Counted from the stretch's first letter, positions 36,823-45,713 are shown. The stretch is DNA of 64,000 bases from Chryseobacterium sp. Tr-659 (GCF_011752975.1 NZ_VWWP01000002.1:558001-622000), one strand, 5' to 3'. Program-made: numbers and translations. Notes: generated from the letters alone by a model not told the origin.

Positions 36823-38055
36823 TTATTGGCTCTTAATCTCTTTTAACTGGTATATACCATTGTTATACGTTGCTGCTTCCCAGGGTTCAGGGTTTAAATT
36901 GAAAAAAAGATCATTATATATCTGAAAATTGCTTCTATCATCAAGAGCAAAAAAGCAATTAGCCAAAGTAGCATAAATCCATTTCAGATCTGTTCTTATT
37001 TCAAAATCCTCATCTTCTTTCAATTTTTCAATAATAGTAATGATATCTTTTCTGTTTTTTTTAGCTGCATAGCTAAGATAAATCTTTTCGTCCGGATCAT
37101 CTGTAATTCCAGCCTTGAGATCTAAACAAAGCGCATAATTTTCTCCGGTATAATAATCCTGATTGATTGTAAAGCCCCGTTTGTAATACTCAATAGCTTT
37201 ATTCAAATATTCGATATTATTTTTATCTTCAAACCATAATCTTTTATAAATTGCACCTGTTATACCTAAAGTTTCAGGATCTATGGTGTTTCTGCTTTCG
37301 GGTTCTAGCGTTTTTATAATATTCAAGGCTTCAAATAAACAATCAATAGGATTTTGTCCTTCATCTTTATAGGTTGCCAATGCCCATTGTTGAGTATAAT
37401 AAACATCGTTTTCAACCTTTTCACTGGCCTTTTTCCAAAGTCGTTTGGCTTCTTTAAAATTACTCTCTTCCATTTTTTCTCTTGCCGCCTCTACGATAGC
37501 AAAAAGCCCTTTCTCCTTATCTGCAAGTTCTTTGATAATTTCAGTATATTCTGTTTCCGGAAGGGTATAAGGCTTCATTCCACGGATATGATAAAAGAGG
37601 GGACTATCTGTTTCTTTAGTTTTATCAACCTCTTCTATAAGCTTTGTAAGAGTATCTACACATCTTAATGTTTCATTGAATCCGATATCTTCTCCCATAT
37701 GGGAATAAGTGAAGATTTTATTACTATTGAGATCAAAAGGAATATTACCATCTTTTTCTTTCATTATAATGGTAGAAAAAGGCTTCGCAGCATGTCTGAT
37801 CCCCAATTCATATATTGCATTAGGATTAAAAGTTGTAATATCAGCAATACATAGATCAGCACGAATAAGTAAAGCGTACATATTTCTATCAATGATTCCT
37901 GATTCAAGAATCTCATCACTCCGAAGACATTCGAAACCAGCCTTCAGTACTGCAGGTTTTATAATATTGTGATAAGTCTTATCAAGATCATAGGTCTTTC
38001 CGAGAGTAGGATCGGTTTTCTTTCCATATCCCATAATAACAAAGCAAAGTTTCAT
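36823..38055 (-). CDS. Nucleoside deoxyribosyltransferase/TIR-like domain with TPR-like (TRAF-binding-type) repeats
   Basis: A 410-residue protein. Residues ~1-135 match the N-terminal domain of bacterial TRAFs-binding-type proteins: LCFVIMGYGKKTD, DKTYHNIIKPAVLKAGFECLR, LCIADITTFNPNAIYELGIRH and the IPFDLNSNKIFTYS end. This fold is related to nucleoside 2-deoxyribosyltransferases and TIR. The remainder is helical and TPR-like (AKRLWKKASEKVE, YLNKAIEYYKRGFTINQDYY), comparable to the central region of animal ASK kinases. It is convergent with the TIR/OmpA-like gene, only 10 bases between the stops, and is likely a third part of the same system. Confidence 0.8.
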   Translation of the reverse strand: MKLCFVIMGYGKKTDPTLGKTYDLDKTYHNIIKPAVLKAGFECLRSDEILESGIIDRNMYALLIRADLCIADITTFNPNAIYELGIRHAAKPFSTIIMKEKDGNIPFDLNSNKIFTYSHMGEDIGFNETLRCVDTLTKLIEEVDKTKETDSPLFYHIRGMKPYTLPETEYTEIIKELADKEKGLFAIVEAAREKMEESNFKEAKRLWKKASEKVENDVYYTQQWALATYKDEGQNPIDCLFEALNIIKTLEPESRNTIDPETLGITGAIYKRLWFEDKNNIEYLNKAIEYYKRGFTINQDYYTGENYALCLDLKAGITDDPDEKIYLSYAAKKNRKDIITIIEKLKEDEDFEIRTDLKWIYATLANCFFALDDRSNFQIYNDLFFNLNPEPWEAATYNNGIYQLKEIKSQ

Positions 38056-38429
38056 GTAATTAGTTTTTATTTAATTTATTCAATTCTTAAATTTTAAAGC
38101 TTAGAAAAAGTAAGAAATAACAAATTCTTTAAAAGTTTTTCATTTTTTAATTCTTATATAGCTATTAATTAAAGAAATATCCCTGACTTAGCTGAACAAA
38201 TTCGAGATTTTAAATAATTGGTTATAGTATAATTAAAATGAATGTTAATTTACAATAAATATTTGGTATTAGGGTGCTTATTTACAATGCAAAAATTATT
38301 CATTACTATTATCAAGCGGCTCATCAAGTCTATTTATAAATAATAACATACATAACTCAATTTATACATTTAAAAGCATTTAATTTATAAAAGCTGTATC
38401 TTTACCCTAACCAAACAAAATATAATAAT
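38056..38429. other. AT-rich divergent promoter region
   Basis: This spacer separates the TPR-like gene (minus) from the gene at 38430. It is very AT-rich with no ORF or hairpin. TATCTTTA at about 38397 is a weak match to a -7 box for the plus-strand gene. Confidence 0.4.
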
Positions 38430-38915
38430 ATGTCAGTTTTAACACCGGAAGGAATTACGAAGGCACAGTTATCCCTTTCTGAAAGGGCATCCGTTTCTAA
38501 TGCTGTTCTCTCAGGAGCAGAGAATATATCAAAATATACCAGCGGAATATGCCATGATGCCGTAGCTTATGCATTATATATGCGGGGGGCTGCCATAAGC
38601 CCTACACAAATAGCCGAGTCTTTAGGAAGAGGATGGTTATCTGTATTTAACTACTCCGCAGGAGAAAAATGGGACGGATACACTCCAATACCCAGAGGAA
38701 AAGCAATCGGCTTTTACAGAGTGGCCGATAAAGCATGGTTTCATTCGGCAATTACTACAGGAAGCGGAAATGAAATCAGATCTGTCAACGGATTTGCACT
38801 AGGTTCCACATGGTCTGTACCGGTGGATATGAAGTGGGTATTAGGTAAAATTAATTCCGATGGAACGTTCAACTATGACGGAACTAAGATAGAAGTATAT
38901 ATCTCCTCTCTATAA
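38430..38915 (+). CDS. Hypothetical protein, possible cysteine-hydrolase fold
   Basis: A 161-residue protein with no signal peptide. I do not recognise the family with certainty. A Cys in SGICHDAVAYALYMRG begins a helix, and a His in KAWFHSAITTG is followed by a strand and an Asn (EIRSVNGFALG). This Cys-His-Asn/Asp order resembles papain-like or NlpC/P60-like hydrolases, so it could be an amidase or secreted effector. A strong terminator follows. It lies beside the TIR genes but is set apart by a 374-base spacer. Confidence 0.5.
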   Translation: MSVLTPEGITKAQLSLSERASVSNAVLSGAENISKYTSGICHDAVAYALYMRGAAISPTQIAESLGRGWLSVFNYSAGEKWDGYTPIPRGKAIGFYRVADKAWFHSAITTGSGNEIRSVNGFALGSTWSVPVDMKWVLGKINSDGTFNYDGTKIEVYISSL

Positions 38916-38937
38916 CAGGATATTACATTACTTTTAG

Positions 38938-38978
38938 AATAAGCAAATAGGCTCACCGCTTATTTGCTTATTTTTTTT
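38938..38978 (+). terminator. Strong rho-independent terminator
   Basis: A perfect 12-base stem (38938-38949 with 38961-38972) is followed by a run of T. It ends the gene at 38430-38915. Confidence 0.85.
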
Positions 38979-39021
38979 ACGCATAGGCAGTTTTTGCTTA
39001 TTTCCTGCATGTTTAATTTTT

Positions 39022-39080
39022 ATTGCAACTTTGTTGCGTTATTTAGATTTTTATATTTACATTTGCAACAAAGTTACAAT
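39022..39080 (+). promoter_or_regulatory. Paired operator-like palindromes before the MerC/COG0523 operon
   Basis: Two sites share the core GCAAC-N3-GTTGC. Site 1 (39023-39040) is TTGCAACTTTGTTGCG with perfect 5-3-5 arms. Site 2 (39062-39080) is TTGCAACAAAGTTACAA with one mismatch. The spacing and the metal-related genes suggest a Fur-family regulator such as Zur. Confidence 0.5.
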
Positions 39081-39103
39081 AAGAACATTTAATCCCATGC
39101 TTT

Positions 39104-39442
39104 ATGAAATCAAAATTTCTTGATGTTGTCGGAATCTCAGCTGCTGTTTTATGCATGATTCATTGTATTATATTTCCATTATTACTGATCATTCCCTTAG
39201 GCATATCGCACAATCCATATATTGATTTAGCCTTTCTTAGTATTGGCGCTATTGTGGTTTTCAGGGTAACAAGGAAAATATCCAATTTTTGGTTGAAGTT
39301 TCTTTTCTGGATATCTGTTACCCTGATTTTTATTTCCGTCCTTACAGATTTGCTGTTTGAAGTACATCTTCCTCTTATCTATATTGGGGCAGTAGGATTA
39401 ATCACAGGACATATCATCAATTTTAAACATCATAAACATTAA
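39104..39442 (+). CDS. MerC domain-containing membrane protein
   Basis: A 112-residue protein with about four membrane helices and the MerC-type cysteine pair in VLCMIHCIIFPLLL. MerC proteins carry mercury in some mer operons. In Bacteroidetes such stand-alone genes often sit with COG0523 GTPases, which suggests zinc or another metal. It ends six bases before the GTPase gene. No mer genes are near. Confidence 0.85.
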   Translation: MKSKFLDVVGISAAVLCMIHCIIFPLLLIIPLGISHNPYIDLAFLSIGAIVVFRVTRKISNFWLKFLFWISVTLIFISVLTDLLFEVHLPLIYIGAVGLITGHIINFKHHKH

Positions 39443-39448
39443 AAGTAC

Positions 39449-40651
39449 ATGACTAAAAAACTTCCTGTCACCGTACTCAGTGGTTTCCTGGGTGCCGGAA
39501 AAACCACTTTACTTAATCATATTCTTCATAATAAAGAAGGCTTAAAAGTAGCGGTAATTGTTAATGATATGAGCGAGATCAATATTGATGCCCGTCTTGT
39601 AGAAAATCAGAATACGCTTTCCAGAACAGAAGAGAAACTGGTAGAAATGAGCAATGGATGTATCTGCTGCACACTCCGGGAAGATCTGATGGAAGAAGTG
39701 GAACGCCTTGCCAATGAAAACCGTTTCGATTATCTGTTAATAGAGAGTACAGGGATCAGTGAACCGGTTCCGGTAGCACAAACCTTTACTTACATTGATG
39801 AAGAAAGCGGAATTGACCTTTCTCGTTTCAGCTATATAGATACGATGGTAACGGTAGTTGACTGTTTCAATTTTATAAAAGATTTCAGCTCAGCTGAACT
39901 CCTTATGGACCGTAATCTTACAGATATGGCTGGAGACCATAGAACAATTGTTAACCTTCTTACTGACCAGATTGAATTTGCCAATGTTATTATTTTAAAT
40001 AAAACAGATCTTGTAGATTCTGAGACACTCGGCTTTTTAAAGGCTGCTATAAAAAAATTAAATCCTGATGCTGTTATCCTGAATTCAGAATTTGGGCAAG
40101 TTGATTCTAAAGAGATTTTAAATACAAGTCTTTTCGATTTTGATAAAGCGCAATCTTCTGCCGGCTGGCAAAAGGAACTGCAGTCTGGTCATCATACCCC
40201 TGAAACTGAAGAATATGGAATAAGTTCTTTGGTTTTCAGAGATAAAAGACCTTTTCACCCAATGAGGTTATGGGAATATCTTAACCATTATTATCCTGAA
40301 GGAGCAATCAGAGCCAAAGGTTTGTTCTGGCTGGCTTCAAGACCCGATGAAGCGTTGAATTTTTCTCAGGCAGGAGGCTCTTTCCGCCTGGAAAAAGCAG
40401 GAGTTTGGTGGTGCAGTATGCCGATGAGTTACAGAATACAATATGCATCATTTGCAGAAAACCAGGAATTTATTGAAAGCCGATGGGATAAAGACTGGGG
40501 AGACAGAATCAATGAACTAGTATTCATTGGCCAGAATCTTGACAAAAAGCAGATTTCTTCTGATCTTCAAAGCTGTCTTATTAATGAATCTGAAAGGAGG
40601 CTTTTCAAACAAAAACAAAGCTTCGAAGATCCTTTTCCGAAAAATATTTAA
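39449..40651 (+). CDS. COG0523/CobW family GTPase, putative zinc chaperone
   Basis: A 400-residue G3E GTPase. The P-loop is [18 protein letters not shown]. The metal-binding CxCC motif is in [11 protein letters not shown]. The switch [15 protein letters not shown] and the NKTD specificity loop follow, and the CobW C-terminal domain is present. Family members of the ZigA/YjiA kind load zinc into enzymes during zinc limitation. The operon with MerC and the upstream paired palindromes support regulation by metal supply. The metal is inferred. Confidence 0.9.
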   Translation: MTKKLPVTVLSGFLGAGKTTLLNHILHNKEGLKVAVIVNDMSEINIDARLVENQNTLSRTEEKLVEMSNGCICCTLREDLMEEVERLANENRFDYLLIESTGISEPVPVAQTFTYIDEESGIDLSRFSYIDTMVTVVDCFNFIKDFSSAELLMDRNLTDMAGDHRTIVNLLTDQIEFANVIILNKTDLVDSETLGFLKAAIKKLNPDAVILNSEFGQVDSKEILNTSLFDFDKAQSSAGWQKELQSGHHTPETEEYGISSLVFRDKRPFHPMRLWEYLNHYYPEGAIRAKGLFWLASRPDEALNFSQAGGSFRLEKAGVWWCSMPMSYRIQYASFAENQEFIESRWDKDWGDRINELVFIGQNLDKKQISSDLQSCLINESERRLFKQKQSFEDPFPKNI

Positions 40652-40728
40652 AATTAACCTTAAATTAATGCAACAGTGTTACAGTTGAGTTATAAATAGA
40701 ATAACTTGCAGCATTATTTCTACAATAT

Positions 40729-42123
40729 ATGGACAGAAGAAAATTCCTTAAAGGATCAGCATTACTATCCGGATTATTCACCTTATCACCATCTGAACTC
40801 TGGAGTTCTTCAAAGAACATTGAACAACCCCGAACAGGAAAAGCAAAAAATATTATTTTCATGGTAAGTGACGGTATGAGTCTCGGTACTCTTTCGATGG
40901 CAGATCTCTATTCAAGAAATATTTTAGGGAAAGAAAGCCATTGGATGAATCTGTATCATAAGAAGAAAGTGTCACGCGCCTTAATGGATACTGCTTCTGC
41001 AAGTTCTATTGTAACAGATTCTGCAGCAGCCAGCTCCGCCTTCGGAGGAGGAATACGGGTGAAAAACGGAGTATTAAATATAGGAGCTAATGGGGAAAAG
41101 CATACTCCTATATGGCAAAAGTTTAAAAAGGCAGGAAAAAAAGCAGGCTGTGTAACTACTGTTACAATCACTCATGCTACACCCGCAGGTTTTTGCATTA
41201 ATTCTTCGAAGAGAAGTGCTGAACCTGAGATCGCTGAAATGTATGCGGAATTGGAATTTGATGTTTTGATGGGTGGTGGCGACGAATTTTTCAATGCTCA
41301 AAAAAGAGAAGATAAAAAAGACCTTTATTCTGTCTACAGAAAAAAAGGATATCGGATTATGAAAGAACGCACCCACCTGAAAGAAGTTCAAAAGGGAGAA
41401 AAGGTTTTGGGTATTTTCAGTACAGGTGCTTTACCATACAGCATTGACAGAGCCGGTCTTTCTGAATTTAAAAATACACCCACATTGGCAGAAATGGCTG
41501 GTACAGCTATTGAACAGATGAAAGATCATCCAGAGGGTTTTGTTCTTCAGGTAGAAGGTGGAAAAGTGGATTGGGCTGCCCACGCTAATGATGTGGCTGC
41601 ACTCATCCATGATCAATTGGCATTTGATGAAGCTGTGAAAACCGTAATGGATTTCGCTGAAAAGGATGGAAACACGCTGGTGATTATCACTACAGATCAT
41701 GGAAATGCCAACCCGGGAACTATTTACGGAAATGATGCAACTAAAAACTTCAACAGTATTTCAAACTATCAGTATACGAATGAGTACATTCTAAATAAAA
41801 TTAACAAAGATTACTCTCAAAAAGATATTAAAGACTGGATCTATGAAGGCAATAAAATCGTTCTTAGCGATGATGAAGCTAAACATCTGCTGAGCTTTTA
41901 TAACGGGCTGGAAAAAGAAGAAGGTCTCTATAACTATAAAAAACTGCCTTTTAAACTTTATTCAGAAATTCAAAAAAACAGAAACTCGGTAGGGTGGATC
42001 AGTATGGATCATTCGGGTGATTATGTGGAAGTTGCTGCTTACGGGCCTGGAAGTGAGCTTTTACAGCCATTTATTAAGAATACGGACCTGCATTATTTAA
42101 TGCTAAAAGCATCCCCGATATAA
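40729..42123 (+). CDS. Alkaline phosphatase, Tat-exported
   Basis: A 464-residue phosphomonoesterase. The N-terminus MDRRKFLKGSALLSGLF is a Tat signal. The PhoA fold is shown by MVSDGMSLGTLSM, the nucleophile Ser in TDSAAASSAFGGG, the metal segment EGGKVDWAAHANDVAALIHD and TTDHGNANPG. It releases phosphate in the periplasm using zinc. That zinc need fits the neighbouring COG0523/MerC genes, although a 77-base gap separates them. A bidirectional terminator follows. Confidence 0.93.
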   Translation: MDRRKFLKGSALLSGLFTLSPSELWSSSKNIEQPRTGKAKNIIFMVSDGMSLGTLSMADLYSRNILGKESHWMNLYHKKKVSRALMDTASASSIVTDSAAASSAFGGGIRVKNGVLNIGANGEKHTPIWQKFKKAGKKAGCVTTVTITHATPAGFCINSSKRSAEPEIAEMYAELEFDVLMGGGDEFFNAQKREDKKDLYSVYRKKGYRIMKERTHLKEVQKGEKVLGIFSTGALPYSIDRAGLSEFKNTPTLAEMAGTAIEQMKDHPEGFVLQVEGGKVDWAAHANDVAALIHDQLAFDEAVKTVMDFAEKDGNTLVIITTDHGNANPGTIYGNDATKNFNSISNYQYTNEYILNKINKDYSQKDIKDWIYEGNKIVLSDDEAKHLLSFYNGLEKEEGLYNYKKLPFKLYSEIQKNRNSVGWISMDHSGDYVEVAAYGPGSELLQPFIKNTDLHYLMLKASPI

Positions 42124-42175
42124 AATCAGTCATCACTTTTAACAAACATATTTTACATTTTTAACAGATTTTTTG

Positions 42176-42205
42176 AAACAAGACGGGTTTTTATCCGTCT
42201 TGTTT
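42176..42205. terminator. Bidirectional terminator between phosphatase and anti-sigma genes
   Basis: A perfect 11-base stem (42176-42186 with 42195-42205) lies between two convergent genes. T-rich flanks on both strands support use in both directions. Confidence 0.8.
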
Positions 42206-42229
42206 AATATGCAGCCATTTTATTGCCGG

Positions 42230-43036
42230 CTATATTCCTCCCATAACATACATACTCTCCATAGTAGGAACATTACTTCCACCTTCTTTTTCGAGAGTTA
42301 TGGCAAAGGCCTGTGCTTTTGATATATTGGCAAGGGCAATTCTGCTATCTTTATTTTCAGTATACATGCCTGCACTTACCGGTTTGCCATCTTGTATTGC
42401 CCAAAGCTGATACTGCATTCCAGTGGGAGCTTTGGGAAGATTTTCGGCATTCAGGTAGACTTCTTTTGTCTTTTTATCCCAGAATACGATGGCTTTTGCA
42501 TCCTGATGTTTTTCCACTCCTTTCAGCATAACCATTTGCATGTCAGGATTTGAAAACAGGTTCAGTTTCTGATTCATCTTTTCCATGGCAGCAGCCTGAG
42601 ATTGCTTTTCCGCCGCCAGCCTTGTTATTTCCTGTCTGGCTTCAGATTGGCTGTTCATCCAAAATACATTTCCCGCAATACTTAACAGAAATAAGACCGA
42701 TGCTGCAATAGCATAAGTTTTCCAGTTTGTATTTCCACGAGCCTGAATTTCGTTCTCATCATGAGTTTTAGAAGCATGCACAGGAGCAACAGGAATTTCT
42801 TCAACAGTCTGTTCTTGTTGAATTTTGTTCCATATTTTAGATTTTAAATCATTTGGAGGTGTTACAGCCTGAGCAGTAGCAAGATCTTCCAACGTTTTCT
42901 GAGCTTCATCAAAAGCTGCTTTTACTTCAGCATTATTCTTCATCACACACTCCAAAATACCAGCTTCCTCAGGAGAAGCATGGCCTAGAATATAAGATTC
43001 TATAATTCCGGATGATATGTATTCTTTAGTGTTCAA
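42230..43036 (-). CDS. Anti-sigma factor (RskA-like)
   Basis: A 268-residue anti-sigma factor. The cytoplasmic zinc-finger-like N-terminus (IESYILGHASPEEAGILECVM) binds the sigma factor. A membrane helix is at ~105-125 (YAIAASVLFLLSIAGNVFWM). The periplasmic RskA C-terminal domain includes KEVYLNAENLPKAPTGMQYQ and ends AFAITLEKEGGSNVPTMESM. It starts one base after the sigma gene ends, so the two are translationally coupled. It would hold the ECF sigma inactive until a signal arrives. Confidence 0.9.
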   Translation of the reverse strand: MNTKEYISSGIIESYILGHASPEEAGILECVMKNNAEVKAAFDEAQKTLEDLATAQAVTPPNDLKSKIWNKIQQEQTVEEIPVAPVHASKTHDENEIQARGNTNWKTYAIAASVLFLLSIAGNVFWMNSQSEARQEITRLAAEKQSQAAAMEKMNQKLNLFSNPDMQMVMLKGVEKHQDAKAIVFWDKKTKEVYLNAENLPKAPTGMQYQLWAIQDGKPVSAGMYTENKDSRIALANISKAQAFAITLEKEGGSNVPTMESMYVMGGI

Positions 43037-43037
43037 T

Positions 43038-43586
43038 TTATTGATAATCTTTTAACAAATCTTTTAATTTCATTAGCGCATTCCGCATTTTTGTTTTTAC
43101 CGTTCCCAGCGGTATCTTCAGCTTTTCCGATATTTCATATTGGGTAAAACCTTGATAATAGGCAAGATCAATGAGTTCCTGCTTGTCTATTTCCAAACCT
43201 TCAAGAACATTATTGAACCCGATATAATCAGATGAATTATTGACCGTTGAAAGTTCTGTAGTATTATATACGAAATCGGGAAGTGGTTGGTTTTTAAGCT
43301 CATTCTGAAACCCTTTGGATTTGAGATAGTCTATCGCCGTATTCCTGGCAATATTAATCATCCAGGTATAAAACCGTCCTTTAGAAGCATCATATTGATG
43401 GATAGAGTTCCATATTTTAACAAAAACATCCTGAATCACTTCTTCAGTATATTCTTTAGACTGAACAATCCTAAGAATAATTCCGTACAACGCACCGGAA
43501 TAGTGGTCATACAGATAATGAAAACCGTTTTCGTTTTTTTCTTTTAATAAAACGATAAGTTCCTCTTCCGAATAGGTTGTTTTTAT
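43038..43586 (-). CDS. ECF RNA polymerase sigma factor (SigK-like) with a non-canonical start
   Basis: An ECF sigma factor of about 182 residues. Region 2 includes HYLYDHYSGALYGIILRIV and YTWMINIARNTAID. Region 4 includes IDLAYYQGFTQYEISEKLKIPLGTVKTKMRNALMKLK. The first usual start in frame (TTG at 43490) would cut off part of region 2.1. The frame stays open upstream to a TGA at about 43605 with no ATG, GTG or TTG. The best candidate is ATA at 43586, giving (M)KTTYSEEELIVLL. Its partner anti-sigma gene follows directly. MsrB is divergent and may be a target. Confidence 0.85.
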   Translation of the reverse strand: MKTTYSEEELIVLLKEKNENGFHYLYDHYSGALYGIILRIVQSKEYTEEVIQDVFVKIWNSIHQYDASKGRFYTWMINIARNTAIDYLKSKGFQNELKNQPLPDFVYNTTELSTVNNSSDYIGFNNVLEGLEIDKQELIDLAYYQGFTQYEISEKLKIPLGTVKTKMRNALMKLKDLLKDYQ

Positions 43587-43697
43587 AGCTTTTATTTTTT
43601 CTACTCAAATGTAGTAAAATAAAACATATAGTTATAAAAAACCGTATAATCTTTTATTTCGTACATATTTTTAAGAAAATCATTAAAAATTTAGAAT

Positions 43698-44213
43698 ATG
43701 AAAAGTTTCATTTCAAGAGCTTCATTTATCTTATGTATTGCTCTATCCATAGGCGTATTGAGTGCCCAGAACCAGCTTTTTAAAACTAAAAACCCCTATT
43801 ACTCGCATACTGCAGTAAATCCATTGAAAGTGAGCAATGCTGAATGGAAAAGAATTTTAAAACCTGAACTCTATCAGGTCGCCAGAGAGGGAGCAACAGA
43901 AACAGCTTTTACAGGAAAATATTATGAGTTTGATGAAAAGGGAACATACTATTGTGCCGTCTGTGGAAACCCTCTTTTCATTTCAACCTCAAAATTTGCT
44001 ACCACCTGCGGCTGGCCTTCTTTTTATCAACCTATTCGTAAAAATAGTGTCAAATACCGTAAAGATACTTCTTATCATATGGAGAGAACAGAAGTATTGT
44101 GCGGAAGATGTGATTCTCACTTGGGACATGTCTTTGATGATGGTCCAAAACCCACAGGAAAAAGGTTCTGTATGAATTCTATATGCCTTGAATTTGTTCC
44201 AATGAGAAAATAA
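43698..44213 (+). CDS. msrB: Peptide-methionine (R)-S-oxide reductase, exported
   Basis: A 171-residue MsrB with a signal peptide (ASFILCIALSIGVLSAQ), so it acts outside the cytoplasm. Zinc ligands are CAVCGNP and CGRCDSHLGH. The CGWPSFYQP substrate loop is present. The catalytic Cys is in GKRFCMNSICL. It repairs oxidised methionines in envelope proteins. It is divergent from the ECF sigma gene, and fasciclin and ferritin-like genes follow, which suggests an oxidative-stress group. Confidence 0.94.
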   Translation: MKSFISRASFILCIALSIGVLSAQNQLFKTKNPYYSHTAVNPLKVSNAEWKRILKPELYQVAREGATETAFTGKYYEFDEKGTYYCAVCGNPLFISTSKFATTCGWPSFYQPIRKNSVKYRKDTSYHMERTEVLCGRCDSHLGHVFDDGPKPTGKRFCMNSICLEFVPMRK

Positions 44214-44327
44214 TTAATTGAAAATCAATGATTTAAAATAAAATTCATTTTTTTTCAATCTAAAATAAAACCAACCTCGTAAATGACATTAAAAGCACAA
44301 TTAACTATAATTAAAAAAATCAACACA

Positions 44328-44897
44328 ATGAACACACAATCAAAAATCACAGTTTTAGCAATGGTTGCATTATCATTTGCTTTCAGTGGGAAGGTAACTG
44401 CACAAACGATGAAAGAAAAAACAGTAATGGTAGGAGGTGCTCCCATGTATCCATCCAAAAATATTATTGAAAATGCTGTAAATTCTAAGGATCACAAGAC
44501 TCTTGTAGCTGCTGTAAAAGCTGCCGGTTTGGTAGAAACGCTCGAGGGAACAGGACCTTTTACCGTTTTGGCTCCTACTGACGCTGCTTTTGCAAAACTT
44601 CCTAAAGGAACAGTGGAAAACCTTGTAAAGCCTGAAAATAAAGCAATGCTTACGAGCATATTGACTTATCATGTATTACCTGGAAGATACAGCGCAAAAG
44701 AAATATGGGCTGCTGTAAAATCCGGAAACGGAAAAAGTATGATGAAAACAGTACAAGGTGAAGAGCTTACTTTCTGGACAAAGGGTAAAGATCTTTATAT
44801 AAAAGATGCCAAAGGAAACAATGCTAAAGTAACCATCGCAGATGTGAACCAGTCTAATGGGGTTATTCATGTGATAGACACCGTTTTAATGCCATGA
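44328..44897 (+). CDS. Fasciclin (FAS1) domain secreted protein
   Basis: A 189-residue protein. The ATG at 44328 starts a signal peptide (MNTQSKITVLAMVALSFAFS, ending VTAQ). An upstream in-frame ATG at 44283 would spoil it. A single FAS1 domain follows with FTVLAPTDAAFAKLPKG, the YHVLPGRYSA motif and the SNGVIHVIDTVLMP end. FAS1 domains mediate adhesion. The role here is unknown. Confidence 0.92.
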   Translation: MNTQSKITVLAMVALSFAFSGKVTAQTMKEKTVMVGGAPMYPSKNIIENAVNSKDHKTLVAAVKAAGLVETLEGTGPFTVLAPTDAAFAKLPKGTVENLVKPENKAMLTSILTYHVLPGRYSAKEIWAAVKSGNGKSMMKTVQGEELTFWTKGKDLYIKDAKGNNAKVTIADVNQSNGVIHVIDTVLMP

Positions 44898-44913
44898 CAA
44901 TTTGTAAGATATA

Positions 44914-44945
44914 AAACAGCATAATAAAATATGCTGTTTTTTTTC
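44914..44945 (+). terminator. Rho-independent terminator after the fasciclin gene
   Basis: A perfect 10-base stem (44914-44923 with 44930-44939) runs into a T tract. It separates the fasciclin gene from the ferritin-like pair. Confidence 0.85.
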
Positions 44946-44978
44946 TATTATTTATCCGAACACTAAAAAATTAATAGT

Positions 44979-45689
44979 ATGAAAAGAACAATCAACGTTT
45001 CTAATCAGGGAGCTACCCTTGATACCAATAGAAGAAACTTTTTAAAACTAAGCGGAGTAGGAATAGCCATTGCAGGACTCACCTTTATAGGCTGTAATGA
45101 CAACGATGATTTCCAGATCATGGAAGAACCCAAATATGATTTGGGAACAGGAGATGTAGGAGTATTGAATTACGCTTATGCATTGGAACAGCTGGAAGCT
45201 GATTTCTATACAAAAGTGGTCAATAATTTTTATACTGAAATTTCCAGTATTGAAAAAGAAATTTTTACGGATCTCTATCACCATGAAGTTATACACCGGG
45301 ATTTTTTCAAAGCAGCTATTAGCGGAGCTACAGACCATGTGCTTCCTAAGCTTGAGTTTCAGTATCCAAATGTGAATTTTAATGACCGGAATTCGGTATT
45401 GGCTACAGCCAAAGCCTTAGAAGATACCGGTGTTGCTGCTTACAACGGTGCAGGGAAATATATTTCCAACCCCGCTTATCTTGTTATTGCAGGAAAAATA
45501 GTTTCAGTGGAGGCCAGACATGCTTCTGCCATCAGAAACCTGATCAATCCCGGATCTGCTGATTTTTCAGGAGATGATATTATAAATGCTAATGGGCTTG
45601 ATCTGGCAAAAGAACCCAAAGATATTGTAATGGCTGCCGGAGCATTTATCAAAACTCCTTTTACCTGGAAAGAGAGAGGTATCAACTAA
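44979..45689 (+). CDS. Ferritin-like domain protein, Tat/lipoprotein signal
   Basis: A 236-residue protein. The N-terminus has an RRNFLK Tat motif followed by GLTFIGC, a lipobox, so it is probably exported folded and lipid-anchored. The four-helix ferritin-like domain shows the helices YALEQLEADFYTKV, YHHEVIHRDFF, ALEDTGVAAYNGAG and VSVEARHASAIRNL. Glu/His pairs could form a di-metal site. Members of this group (PF13668-type) have no proven function, though some are linked to stress. Confidence 0.87.
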   Translation: MKRTINVSNQGATLDTNRRNFLKLSGVGIAIAGLTFIGCNDNDDFQIMEEPKYDLGTGDVGVLNYAYALEQLEADFYTKVVNNFYTEISSIEKEIFTDLYHHEVIHRDFFKAAISGATDHVLPKLEFQYPNVNFNDRNSVLATAKALEDTGVAAYNGAGKYISNPAYLVIAGKIVSVEARHASAIRNLINPGSADFSGDDIINANGLDLAKEPKDIVMAAGAFIKTPFTWKERGIN

Positions 45690-45713
45690 TCATTCACCTT
45701 TAAAACTCATATT

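Noticed and set aside
39104..39442. Mercury resistance operon
   Set aside because: Only MerC is present. MerR, MerT, MerP and MerA are lacking, and the COG0523 neighbour points to zinc or other metal supply.
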